A stretch of 28,902 nt of DNA, taken from CAZAQS01 sp046485135 (lineage in GTDB: Bacteria > Chloroflexota > Anaerolineae > Anaerolineales > UBA4823). The position numbers and the translations under genes are program-made. The stretch is from contig JAWOHN010000112.1 of assembly GCA_046485135.1 (NCBI GenBank), positions 1 to 28,902 on the forward strand, given 5' to 3'. This document shows, in pieces, positions 1 through 7,851 of this stretch. The notes beneath the pieces are model-generated. The model did no database searches and was not told the DNA's origin. It was given only the letters and a program-made list of their open reading frames with translations. Within the stretch, counting starts at the first letter, position 1. Each line of letters starts with the position of its first letter.

Positions 1-1346
1 GCAAACCCGGTCGGGGTCTGTAAATACCGTTCTCCTAATACACCATCTTGAAATTGCAGATTCATAGCTCCTTCAGGGAGGGGAAAATCTACAATCGGGC
101 CACCTTCCTGGAATGGAACAATCGTCTGATTACCTTTGTTCGAGAATATGAAGAGTTGGACCACCTGAACCAACTCTTCTTGCGTAAATTCAAAAAAGAT
201 ATGCAATCGTTCTATGGATAACTGAGAGGTGTCCGTTGTAGTATCAAAAATGGTCACGTCTAAAGATAAGATGCTGGTTTGTTCATCAGCAGAGGCCATG
301 GGGGAAACATATGTAGCCTGCCCATAATCCGCTGTAACCAGGTAGGAGCGACCTGGAAGCATTTCAACATTCTCAAAGGAATACGTGCCATCTGCTTGGG
401 GCGTGGTGGTATCACTGTAGACAATCTGCATCCCCTCAAAACTATGTAAAGTGACCAAGGGCTCGCCGGTCAATTCGCCACCCGAGCCGTTAATGATCCT
501 TCCAGTGATGACACCTGTTCCAATTTCCTCGATTACCTCAGGCCCCTCCAGGACCTCAGGCTCGATAATTGCCTCAGGTTCTTCAGGATCAGACGGCTCT
601 TGGATAGCTGGCTCTGAGAGCACCGGTTGCATCCTGTTAGCAAATCCCAGGCTGCGGATATAAGATGACACCGCCCAACGTTCCTGTTCAGTGAGTTGGC
701 CCGCAAAGGCGTGCATCTCATCCCCTACTCCGTCTGTCACAGCCTGGAAAAAACTGGCTGTTGCGGAGCGGGCCTGGTAGGCCAAATTGGTAAAGTCCGG
801 AAGAGAGATGGAAAGGCTGGCAGTTTGAGGCCCAGTACCATTTCCGCTTTCACCGTGACATTCGGCGCAATTTTCCAGAAAAACATCCTGACCCAGGGCC
901 AGTTCTTCCACAGACATACTCAAAGAATAGGTATAAGCCACCACATCCCAGCGCTCAGTATCCGACAAACTAGAGAAGGGAGGCATGAAACGCTCCAGGT
1001 TGCCGTTTGTCACCATTGCATACCAGTCTTGGGGAGCTGCTTGGAGGGCAACCTGATGTGTACCAATCGGCGTAGCCGGGTTAGGCAATTGAGCAGCTTG
1101 CGGGCCATCTCCCTGGCCTAAATCACCGTGGCAGGGGGCGCATTTTTCAGCATAAATTGTCGCCCCATTTTCCGGATTGGGAGGTACCAACGGGTAGTTC
1201 GGTCCACTGCCCTGAGCCCTCTCCTGAGCAGGGACAAATTGCTGTTGAGCGCCTGGCGGGGGACTGATGTCCTCAGCTAATGAGATGGAGCATGCAGATA
1301 AGACCAACGTTAGGCTGAAGGTCAAGATCGATCGAATGTGCTTCAT
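1..1346 (-). CDS. Di-haem cytochrome c lipoprotein with C-terminal beta-sandwich domain, partial (3' end outside window)
   Basis: An exported electron-transfer protein, truncated by the left edge; 448 codons are visible with no stop. It starts at ATG 1346 with a hydrophobic segment ending in a lipobox (LSAC, Cys19), so it is probably lipid-anchored outside the membrane. Two c-type haem motifs are visible: CAPCH at residues 69-73 and CAECH at 160-164, each in a typical class I cytochrome c domain with a distal Met-containing stretch. After a Pro/Glu-rich linker (about residues 225-250) comes a region resembling carboxypeptidase-regulatory or Cna-B-like beta sandwiches (GRIINGSGG..DGTYSFENV). 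The gene lies 41 bp after the CcmI-like gene and is the last visible member of the cytochrome maturation cluster, so it may be a client of that machinery. The redox partner cannot be told. The SD is weak (AGGTG three bases before ATG). Confidence 0.85.
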   Translation of the reverse strand, partial: MKHIRSILTFSLTLVLSACSISLAEDISPPPGAQQQFVPAQERAQGSGPNYPLVPPNPENGATIYAEKCAPCHGDLGQGDGPQAAQLPNPATPIGTHQVALQAAPQDWYAMVTNGNLERFMPPFSSLSDTERWDVVAYTYSLSMSVEELALGQDVFLENCAECHGESGNGTGPQTASLSISLPDFTNLAYQARSATASFFQAVTDGVGDEMHAFAGQLTEQERWAVSSYIRSLGFANRMQPVLSEPAIQEPSDPEEPEAIIEPEVLEGPEVIEEIGTGVITGRIINGSGGELTGEPLVTLHSFEGMQIVYSDTTTPQADGTYSFENVEMLPGRSYLVTADYGQATYVSPMASADEQTSILSLDVTIFDTTTDTSQLSIERLHIFFEFTQEELVQVVQLFIFSNKGNQTIVPFQEGGPIVDFPLPEGAMNLQFQDGVLGERYLQTPTGF

Positions 1347-1387
1347 AAACACCTGTGATGGCAAAGAAGGATTGCCACTGGATGGTA

Positions 1388-1954
1388 TCACGTAACTGTC
1401 ACGCCACACTTGGGACAAAAGCGATCAGACTTTTGAAGAGGTCCCCCACATTGAGGGCAAAAACCAGCCGATTTTCCATTCCTGGCTCGTCGCCGGGAAG
1501 CAATCAGGATTTCAATGTCTTCGTCGGCCTCCTGACCTCCATTGGGGACAAACGCAGCAGCAGCCGGAGCCGGTCGAGCGCCACGTCTGGCCAAGAGAGT
1601 TTCCTCTAAGCGGGCCTCACTGGTCTCATCCGCATCTATTTCAGCTTTCTGCTCTTTTCCAGGGACTATATACTCATCCAGCTTACGCAGGATCTCTGCT
1701 CCACGCTGTAGCAGGAGAGCTCGTTGGACAGGATAATCCTCTGCTGGGATTTTTTCCATGCTGTTGTCAAAATCCAGCTCTTCCAGGGCGGTAATGATCC
1801 GATCACGCTCTGCCAGCAAAGCCGAGTAATCATGGTCTTCCCGATCGCTGAGCTCAAAAACTGGCGCGCTTTGGCGGTTAAAAAGTGGGCGGCTGACCAT
1901 TAAGACAACCACAGCCAGCAAGGCAAGGATAAGAAAAATTGAGCCAATGTCCAT
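1388..1954 (-). CDS. CcmI-like membrane protein with C-terminal zinc ribbon
   Basis: A 188-residue protein with one N-terminal membrane segment (about residues 4-21). A short charged helical region follows (ERDRIITALEELDFDN, then EDYPVQRALLLQRGAEILRKL) that resembles the N-terminal part of CcmI/CycH, the apocytochrome-binding subunit of System I haem ligation. The TPR domain of proteobacterial CcmI is missing. In its place is a low-complexity linker and a C-terminal zinc ribbon with four cysteines (C166, C169, C180, C183). Position supports a role in cytochrome c maturation: 34 bp after ccmG and directly before a cytochrome c gene. The zinc ribbon is probably cytoplasmic or serves protein contacts, but its topology is not settled by sequence. 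The CcmI link rests on helix pattern and gene order only; it could also be an unrelated anchored zinc-ribbon protein. Confidence 0.7.
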   Translation of the reverse strand: MDIGSIFLILALLAVVVLMVSRPLFNRQSAPVFELSDREDHDYSALLAERDRIITALEELDFDNSMEKIPAEDYPVQRALLLQRGAEILRKLDEYIVPGKEQKAEIDADETSEARLEETLLARRGARPAPAAAAFVPNGGQEADEDIEILIASRRRARNGKSAGFCPQCGGPLQKSDRFCPKCGVTVT

Positions 1955-1988
1955 AATTTAGTTTGTTGAAACAAAATCCTCCACCAGA

Positions 1989-2570
1989 TCAAGGTTGAAG
2001 CATTGCATCAATGATCCTGGTGATGTCTTCAAAGCGGGTGAAAGGACCGATCTTTTTGTTGTTCACCAAACCATTTTGATCGATGAAATAGGTCTCGGGA
2101 ACACCCGTTATACGGTAAGCCTGGGATATTTGGGTGCGTAGGTCTGGCCCGTTTGGATAAGTGATATCAAATTTCTCAAGGTAGGCCAAGGCTTCTGGCT
2201 TGGTATCAATATAATCCACACCTATGAAAACCACCTGACCACCTGGCTGATAATACCGCCAGGCCGCTTCCAAATCGGCTGCTTCCTGCTCACAGGGTTT
2301 GCACCAGGATGCCCAAAAGTTAAGCACCACCACTTTGCCGCGCAAAGAAGAGAGCGAAATCTCTTCCCCATCAAAAGTCGTCAAGCTAAAGTTGGGGGCG
2401 CGCTGTCCTTCAGATACAGGGCCTTTTTGGGAGCGGTCCAATCCCAAAGCCAGGATCGCTAATAAGATCATCAGCCCCCCCCAGGCTAATAGATGCCCGG
2501 TCCGGCGACCGGTCTTTTTCGATTCCACTTCGGTAGGCTGAAGTGGTCCATTCTCAGTCAAATCACTCAT
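1989..2570 (-). CDS. ccmG: Thiol:disulfide interchange protein, CcmG/DsbE/ResA-type
   Basis: A 193-residue membrane-anchored thioredoxin-fold protein. One transmembrane helix (about residues 27-44) is followed by an extracytoplasmic TlpA-like domain with the redox motif WCKPC (Cys90, Cys93), preceded by VVLNFWAS. The cis-Pro loop of the fold is seen as GVPETYFID near residue 155. In System I maturation such proteins reduce the CXXCH cysteines of apocytochrome c so that haem can be attached. It sits between ccmH and the CcmI-like gene in a same-strand run, 34 bp after the ccmH stop. Start at ATG 2570 is supported by the hydrophilic N-terminus before the helix and a GGAAG about ten bases upstream. 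Length is normal for the family. Confidence 0.92.
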   Translation of the reverse strand: MSDLTENGPLQPTEVESKKTGRRTGHLLAWGGLMILLAILALGLDRSQKGPVSEGQRAPNFSLTTFDGEEISLSSLRGKVVVLNFWASWCKPCEQEAADLEAAWRYYQPGGQVVFIGVDYIDTKPEALAYLEKFDITYPNGPDLRTQISQAYRITGVPETYFIDQNGLVNNKKIGPFTRFEDITRIIDAMLQP

Positions 2571-2604
2571 CCTTTGCTATCTTCCAACAAATATCAGGCA
2601 AAAT

Positions 2605-3084
2605 TCAACGCCGGCGCAGCTCACTTTCTAGGCGAGCAACATATTCATCCTTTTCCAGGTTTGTTTCAACGACTCCTGGATCCACTGCAGGCAGGGGTTT
2701 TTTCCAGGTCCGTAAAGTTCGAAAAAGAATCAGGGCACCAGAAAGAATAGCGAGCGGCGGGAGGATATATACCAACCAATTCAGACCTCGCGCAGGTGGA
2801 GAAGCCAACACACGATCGCCATATTGATCGACAAAATATTGCCTGATCTGCGCTTCGCTCCATCCCATGGCAAGCTGTTCGCGGATCAGCTCACGCCATT
2901 GTGCACACACCTGAGTTGGGCAAACATCCAGAGGCGTGTTCTCACAAACCGGACAGTAAATACCTTTTGCAATGGCATTGACTTCATCATCAGATGGAAG
3001 GATATCTTGGGCAAAGGCTGAACCGGTGAAGACCAAAACTAACCCAAGGACAAGAGAGATCGGTAACCAGTTGGTATATTTCAT
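2605..3084 (-). CDS. ccmH: Cytochrome c maturation protein CcmH/CcmL-type
   Basis: A 159-residue protein with a signal peptide ending near SAFA-Q (about residue 25), a three-helix CcmH domain and a C-terminal membrane helix (NWLVYILPPLAILSGALILF, about residues 101-120). The thiol motif CPVC (C44, C47) replaces the more common LRCxxC. The domain continues with the CcmH-like stretch REQLAMGWSEAQIRQYFVDQYG. Two additional cysteines, C55 and C60, sit just behind the active pair and are not part of the standard motif. CcmH reduces or holds apocytochrome c at the haem lyase complex with CcmF. The gene lies 6 bp after ccmF. The short C-terminal tail lacks the CcmI part found in E. coli CcmH, consistent with a separate CcmI-like gene two positions downstream. 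Confidence 0.92.
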   Translation of the reverse strand: MKYTNWLPISLVLGLVLVFTGSAFAQDILPSDDEVNAIAKGIYCPVCENTPLDVCPTQVCAQWRELIREQLAMGWSEAQIRQYFVDQYGDRVLASPPARGLNWLVYILPPLAILSGALILFRTLRTWKKPLPAVDPGVVETNLEKDEYVARLESELRRR

Positions 3085-3090
3085 CGCATC

Positions 3091-5160
3091 TTAGACTGTG
3101 GTGGCCCGGGAGGATTTGGGGGATGTCATACGGGTCCTTGACCGTTCCCGTACCGGCTCTTTTTCCCGGTCCGGCCAGGCTGCCACCATGGTGCCAAGGA
3201 TAAACACCCAACCCCCAATCCACAGCCAGTTGATCAGCGGGTTGTGGAACACCTTAAATGTTGCTCCCTGGGTTGAGATCGGCTGCCAATCTACTAACAA
3301 GACGTAAAAATCATCTTCTACAGTGCTGCGCACACCGGGAATGGTCATCGGTTGTTGGGATTCGTAGTAGTAATCACGGCGAGGATAGAGGTCGCCAACA
3401 TAGCGGTCATTCTTATAAACACTGACAACAGCCCGAGCCACATTGCGCCCGTCGTTTGTATCCCACATGGCCAATGAGTTGTACGTCATCCGGTACTGCC
3501 CCAGGCGCATCTCGCCGCCCTGCGGAATGGTGCCTTGAGTTTCAGATTGGAAGACCTCAATACCAATAATGCCGATGGCCATTAGCACCACCCCCAGGTG
3601 GATGATGTACCCACCATAGCGGCGGCGATTGCGTCCTGCCAGCCGCCACAATGCCAGGGGCAGGCTTTCTCCAGATTTGCGGTGCCGTGCATTAGCGCCT
3701 CGCCAGAACTCGTACAGAGTCACCAAAACGACCAGGGCAGACAGCCATAGACCAAGGATGGCAGCAGGTTGGCGGACACCGCTGAACAAGATCACCCCAA
3801 GCACCAACAAGGAGACCAGGAAGGGCTTCCAAATGGCCTTACCCAATGTTTTTGCAGTCGAGTGACGCCAGGCTGCCAGGGGTGCAACACCCATCAGCAA
3901 CAACAAGCCAGCAAAGAGCGGCCCAGTTGCTCTTTGATAGAAGGGTGGACCAACCGTTACCTTTTGTCCAGTGAATAACTCAGAAATCAAGGGGAAGATC
4001 ACCCCCCAGAAGCAAATCACCAAAATGCCCATGAAGAGCAGGTTGTTCAACAGGAAAAGGGCTTCCCGGGACAACATGGAGGTCATTGTCCCCTCCCCCT
4101 TTAGCTCGTTCCAACGGTGTAACAACAAGGCCAGCGAAGTGACAAAAGTAACGCCAATAAATACAAAAAACAATGGTCCGATGGCGCTTTGCGCAAAGGC
4201 GTGCACGGAGGAGAGTACACCTGAACGGGTCAGGAAGGTGCCAAAAATCACCAATGAATAGGTCAAAATGATCAAGACCATATTCCAATGCTTGAGCATA
4301 CCGCGTTTCTCTTGAATCATGACTGAGTGCAGGAAGGCAGTTCCAGAGAGCCAGGGCATAAAGGCCGCTATCTCAACCGGATCCCAGGCCCAGTAACCGC
4401 CCCAGCCAAGCACATCGTAAGCCCAACGGCTGCCCAGAACCAAACCAAGGGAGAGGAACAGCCAGGCCACCAATGTCCAACGCCGGGTAATACGGATCCA
4501 GCGGTCGTCGGTGCGCCCGGTGATCAGAGCTGAAATGGCAAAGGCAAAGGGAACGACAAAGGAGACAAACCCCAAATAGAGCATCGGTGGGTGGATGATC
4601 ATTCCAGGATGGCGCAGCAAAGGGTTTAGCCCGTTGCCATCCCGGGGAATGTAAGGCAGGCTACCCGATGGGCGGAACATTGAGGAGGTGATACCTGCCG
4701 CGCTTTGCCACAAGAGCTCAAAGGGGTTCTCAAAGAAAATGATCATAACCAAAAAGAAGGCCAAAGTGATCAAAGAGACCACGATGACCCAAGGGAGCAA
4801 CTCGCGATCGCGATCCCATTTTCGCAGCGTAACAGCAGATGCAAAAGCCGCCATCAGCCATGCCCAAAATAAGAGCGAGCCGGCCTGCCCGCCCCACAGA
4901 GCAGTCACCTTCAAATAAATGGGCATGCTTTTACTGCTTACCAAGGCGACATACTCCACCTGGTATTGACCGGTAACCAACAAGTATATGAGGCTAACAG
5001 AAGATAGGGTTAACAGGGGAAAAGTGAGCAGCATGGCTGTCCGTGCGCTCTCAATCCATTCATGCGCATTTTTCCGAACGCCATATACGGCAGCTACAAC
5101 CCCATAGATCGATATCAATAAGGTGATAAAAAGCGCGCCGAATCCAAAATTTGCTATCAT
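3091..5160 (-). CDS. ccmF: Haem lyase subunit CcmF
   Basis: A 689-residue polytopic membrane protein, close to the usual length of CcmF (about 650). The WWD signature that presents haem is clear (WGGYWAWDP, residues 253-261), and flanking conserved stretches (LLRHPGMIIHPPMLYLGF near 180-198, and the segment with GTFLTRSGVLSSVHAF) match the haem-handling protein family. A large extracytoplasmic loop lies near the C-terminus, followed by a last helix and a basic tail. CcmF takes haem from CcmE and attaches it to apocytochrome c together with CcmH. It is preceded by ccmE (69 bp) and followed by ccmH (6 bp). The ATG at 5160 opens directly into the first helix. Confidence 0.96.
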   Translation of the reverse strand: MIANFGFGALFITLLISIYGVVAAVYGVRKNAHEWIESARTAMLLTFPLLTLSSVSLIYLLVTGQYQVEYVALVSSKSMPIYLKVTALWGGQAGSLLFWAWLMAAFASAVTLRKWDRDRELLPWVIVVSLITLAFFLVMIIFFENPFELLWQSAAGITSSMFRPSGSLPYIPRDGNGLNPLLRHPGMIIHPPMLYLGFVSFVVPFAFAISALITGRTDDRWIRITRRWTLVAWLFLSLGLVLGSRWAYDVLGWGGYWAWDPVEIAAFMPWLSGTAFLHSVMIQEKRGMLKHWNMVLIILTYSLVIFGTFLTRSGVLSSVHAFAQSAIGPLFFVFIGVTFVTSLALLLHRWNELKGEGTMTSMLSREALFLLNNLLFMGILVICFWGVIFPLISELFTGQKVTVGPPFYQRATGPLFAGLLLLMGVAPLAAWRHSTAKTLGKAIWKPFLVSLLVLGVILFSGVRQPAAILGLWLSALVVLVTLYEFWRGANARHRKSGESLPLALWRLAGRNRRRYGGYIIHLGVVLMAIGIIGIEVFQSETQGTIPQGGEMRLGQYRMTYNSLAMWDTNDGRNVARAVVSVYKNDRYVGDLYPRRDYYYESQQPMTIPGVRSTVEDDFYVLLVDWQPISTQGATFKVFHNPLINWLWIGGWVFILGTMVAAWPDREKEPVRERSRTRMTSPKSSRATTV

Positions 5161-5229
5161 AAATCAAGGCTCCAACAATAAATTGGGGGGATGTATTGAA
5201 CAGATTTGGGGAGAGTGATAAGGCATGTC

Positions 5230-5739
5230 TTACCCAGCCTGGTCACCCACGGCTTCCTCATATTTGGTCGGACATTTGAGCAATAACTCTTCAGCATAAA
5301 AAATGCCGTCGTCGCCTAGCTGCCCGGTCATAATCGCCTGGGCCTCATGGCGCAAAAGATCGGGCATCGGCCCGTTATATACCACCGGGATTTGCGCTCG
5401 GCTCGGATCGTTGACAGCATCGTGAAGCACTTTAGCCAGACCACCCTGCTCGTTGATTTCCCGATTACTGCCCGGTACATGCGCGACGGTAAACCTTAAC
5501 GTCAGAGATTGGGAGTCGTATTGGATTGAATCGCCCAAGACTGCTCCGGAAACGCGAATATTGCGATCAAAAGCTCCCTCTGCTTTGGCTGCTAATTCGT
5601 TAACAGTGAGAAAATATTGAGCATTCAACTGGGTAGAAGAAAAAATCAAGTAGACAACTGCCGCAACGATTAGCAATCCCCCTGCGAAGAACTTCGCTCG
5701 ATTCCCAGCCGCACCCGGCCGTTTCAATGTTTGTTCCAT
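5230..5739 (-). CDS. ccmE: Haem chaperone CcmE, cysteine (CXXXY) type
   Basis: A 169-residue membrane-anchored OB-fold protein that carries haem from CcmC to CcmF. One helix (about residues 17-34) precedes a beta-rich domain with family landmarks (IRVSGAVLGDSI, VVYNGPMPDLLRHEAQAIMTGQL, GIFYAEELLLK). Where most bacteria have the haem-binding His in a HDExY motif, this protein has CPTKY: Cys156, Tyr160. That is the CXXXY variant known from archaeal and some deltaproteobacterial CcmE. An upstream TTG at 5775 would add 12 residues, but ATG 5739 is preferred because a clean GGAGG lies eight bases before it and the first residues then lead straight to the anchor. ccmF follows after 69 bp. Confidence 0.92.
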   Translation of the reverse strand: MEQTLKRPGAAGNRAKFFAGGLLIVAAVVYLIFSSTQLNAQYFLTVNELAAKAEGAFDRNIRVSGAVLGDSIQYDSQSLTLRFTVAHVPGSNREINEQGGLAKVLHDAVNDPSRAQIPVVYNGPMPDLLRHEAQAIMTGQLGDDGIFYAEELLLKCPTKYEEAVGDQAG

Positions 5740-5837
5740 TCCAAAGACCTCCAAATCTACTTCTGTGATGTGCAATGCCGCCAGCCCAGGCTCCTGGTTG
5801 GGAAAAAGGAATCTGGTGCAAAAAAAGGTGAAATTTG

Positions 5838-5843
5838 ATTATA
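5838..5843 (-). promoter_or_regulatory. Possible -10 box upstream of ccmE
   Basis: TATAAT on the minus strand about 100 bases before the ccmE start, in an AT-rich gap of 195 bp. Seventeen bases upstream only a poor -35 (TCGTGA) is visible, so this could be a weak or activator-dependent promoter for ccmE-ccmF-ccmH-ccmG. The alternative is read-through from the zinc-ribbon gene upstream. Confidence 0.35.
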
Positions 5844-5934
5844 GTGTAACGTAATTTCTTCACGACCAGATTAATACAATCTAAGACGATGAAAATAAAT
5901 AAATGAGAACCTTTTCACGATTGAGAGGAAGATT

Positions 5935-6867
5935 TCACAGCCGCAGGCGGGTACCGCAAGAACGGCAGAAACGATCGCCCGTAGCAGCGCGCTTGCCACA
6001 TTGATGGCAGTACACGCTCATCTCAGAGCTATTTTCATCTTCCTCATCCTCCAATACCTGCGGGGGGACCCGTCGCTTGCCCCTGGCCCTGGATTTCGAT
6101 TGAGAGCGGGTCCCTTGCTGTGTAGATTGCCAATACCAGAAGCCACCTCCGCCAATCAACAGCAGACCAAGCAACCCCAGAGCCCAGGGTAAGAGGTTTT
6201 CTATCTGGACCCGCCCGCTCGTGTCGGAAGAAAGGGGTTGGCTAGGTTGAACCAGCAAGCTCGAAACGCTTAAATTATCGTTCGCCTTCTGGTATTCCAG
6301 CGTAATCGAAAAAGATTGCGAAACATCCAATGAACCTACCTGTGAGGTATAGTACACCAACCCATCCCCCCGAGCTTCGCCACTACCCAAGCTGGGTGAG
6401 ATCCGCATATCCGTTGCACCAACCGGATGCTGGACTTCCACCACCAAGGACTGCACCTGATAATCGCCTGGCCAACGATACTCAAAGGATCTTCCTGTAT
6501 TCACCTTGACCAGCCCTGGGTCGTAATACTCGAACTGAACCGCCGGCATCGTTGCCGCAAAGGAGATCTCTGCCCACTCGCCCATAACGGTCCGGCTATA
6601 GGGCGCATCTCCCACCTGGTCAAGAGTGGGACCGGCGGCCAAAGCAAACGGCTCCCCTGCTGCAGTCGGGATACGAATATTTAGTTGCGCCGGCAGCGAG
6701 GTATCAGGGGACAGTGTAAAACGGTAGATGACCAACATGGAAGGTTGGTCATATTCAGGCCAAAGCTCAATTTTTAATGACTCGATCGTTACAGGACTTT
6801 GGGCATATCCGTGCAGTGGGACAAGCAGGATTGCAATTAGAAGGAACAGGAAAATTGCCTTTTGCAT
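5935..6867 (-). CDS. Exported beta-domain protein with membrane helix and C-terminal zinc ribbon
   Basis: A 310-residue protein of unknown function. From ATG 6867 it has a signal peptide (about residues 3-22, ending GYAQ) and an extracytoplasmic beta-rich region of about 190 residues with no motif I recognise. One membrane helix follows (about residues 225-246), then a basic cytoplasmic tail ending in a zinc ribbon (C287, C290, C301, C304). The expected topology is outside domain, one helix, zinc ribbon inside. A GTG at 6933 would add 22 residues in front of the signal peptide and is less likely. It lies upstream of ccmE on the same strand (195 bp) and echoes the zinc-ribbon end of the CcmI-like protein on the other side of the ccm genes, which suggests a linked role. 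That is inference from position. Confidence 0.75.
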   Translation of the reverse strand: MQKAIFLFLLIAILLVPLHGYAQSPVTIESLKIELWPEYDQPSMLVIYRFTLSPDTSLPAQLNIRIPTAAGEPFALAAGPTLDQVGDAPYSRTVMGEWAEISFAATMPAVQFEYYDPGLVKVNTGRSFEYRWPGDYQVQSLVVEVQHPVGATDMRISPSLGSGEARGDGLVYYTSQVGSLDVSQSFSITLEYQKANDNLSVSSLLVQPSQPLSSDTSGRVQIENLLPWALGLLGLLLIGGGGFWYWQSTQQGTRSQSKSRARGKRRVPPQVLEDEEDENSSEMSVYCHQCGKRAATGDRFCRSCGTRLRL

Positions 6868-6898
6868 TTTCTTTTTGATTGCACTCCATTCAATCAAT

Positions 6899-6940
6899 AA
6901 TTGTTGTGCGAAGGAACACACGTCCACACGCACAACAATT
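6899..6940 (-). repeat. 12-bp inverted repeat in the leader of the zinc-ribbon gene
   Basis: AATTGTTGTGCG at 6899-6910 and its exact reverse complement at 6929-6940 are separated by 18 bases. The repeat sits 30-75 bases upstream of ATG 6867. As RNA it would form a 12-bp hairpin; as DNA it could be a binding site for a dimeric regulator. On the plus strand it runs into TTTTT, but no plus-strand gene precedes it. Confidence 0.5.
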
Positions 6941-7023
6941 TTTCGGATCTTACCTGGCTAAAGGCTTGAACCTGGACAATTACAACCTGTTTAATATTAT
7001 CACGAGCTTTCTAGATAAGGGGG

Positions 7024-7054
7024 TAATAAAGGTCACGGATTTTTCATCCGGACC
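7024..7054 (-). terminator. Probable terminator of the ABC transporter operon
   Basis: On the minus strand, 30 bases after the ATPase stop, an imperfect hairpin (GGTCCGGAT, GAAAA loop, ATCCGTGACC) is followed by TTTATT. The stem has one bulged position and the T-run is short, so termination may be partial. Confidence 0.45.
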
Positions 7055-7083
7055 GAGCCAGGCATTAAATACCAGGAGAGACA

Positions 7084-7851
7084 TTAACCAATGGCGGAGC
7101 GCAACCGGCGCACCAGTCGCCCAAAATCAGGCGTATAGATCATATCCTCATCTCTAGGGCGCGGCAAGGTGACTTCCAGGTCCAAACGTAAGCGGCCCGG
7201 GCGCGGGCTGAGCACCAGAACCCTATCTGCCAGGAAGAGGGCTTCAGATATGGAATGGGTGACCATCACCACTGTCTTGCGGCGCACCTGCCAGATGCGC
7301 AAAAGCTCATTCCCCATCCGCTCACGCGTCAATGCATCTAGCGAGCCAAAAGGCTCATCCAACAACAGGACATCCGGGTCGTGCACCAGCGCCCGAGCGA
7401 TCGCCACCCTTTGCGCCATGCCGCCCGAAAGATCCCTGGGCAGGGTATCTTCAAAACCCTGTAAACAGACCAAATCAATCAGTTCCTGCACTCGCTGTTG
7501 GGCTTCCACAGCGGGAACTTTTTGTAACTCAAGCGGCAACATGATATTACCACGCACGGTTCGCCAGGGCATCAAGTTGGCTTTCTGGAAAACAAAACCC
7601 ACTCCATGCTGAGGCGTAGTCAGGTGTTCACCTTCATAAAGAACTTCCCCTTCAGTGGGTGGAAGCAGACCGGAGATAATGCGCAAGAGGGTGCTTTTTC
7701 CGCTTCCTGAAGGTCCCAAAACACACAAGAATTCTTGGGGAAGCACGGAAAACGAAAGTCTGTCTAGCGCTTGCAAACCGCCATTCCCGTTCGGGAACAC
7801 AGCGCTCAAGTTCCGTACCGTCAGCATGGGTTCCTTATTTGATAAAGTCAT
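7084..7851 (-). CDS. ABC transporter ATP-binding protein of the riboflavin-type importer
   Basis: A 255-residue ATPase of the nitrate/sulfonate/thiamine-precursor subfamily (SsuB/TauB/ThiZ-like). Walker A GPSGSGKST (residues 46-54), signature LSGGM (141-145), Walker B VLLLDEP (161-167) and the switch His (MVTHS) are all present. It powers uptake through the adjacent permease and binding protein. The start at 7851 overlaps the binding-protein gene by 17 bp. An internal ATG at 7827 with AAGGA just upstream would remove the overlap and is an equally fair choice. It is the last gene of the FMN-riboswitch operon, so flavin or a flavin precursor is the inferred cargo. By sequence alone the ATPase cannot show substrate. 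Confidence 0.93.
   Translation of the reverse strand: MTLSNKEPMLTVRNLSAVFPNGNGGLQALDRLSFSVLPQEFLCVLGPSGSGKSTLLRIISGLLPPTEGEVLYEGEHLTTPQHGVGFVFQKANLMPWRTVRGNIMLPLELQKVPAVEAQQRVQELIDLVCLQGFEDTLPRDLSGGMAQRVAIARALVHDPDVLLLDEPFGSLDALTRERMGNELLRIWQVRRKTVVMVTHSISEALFLADRVLVLSPRPGRLRLDLEVTLPRPRDEDMIYTPDFGRLVRRLRSAIG

Noticed and set aside
3980..4288. Open frame of about 100 codons inside ccmF
   Set aside because: A shadow on the same strand in another frame of a strongly conserved gene, with no SD.
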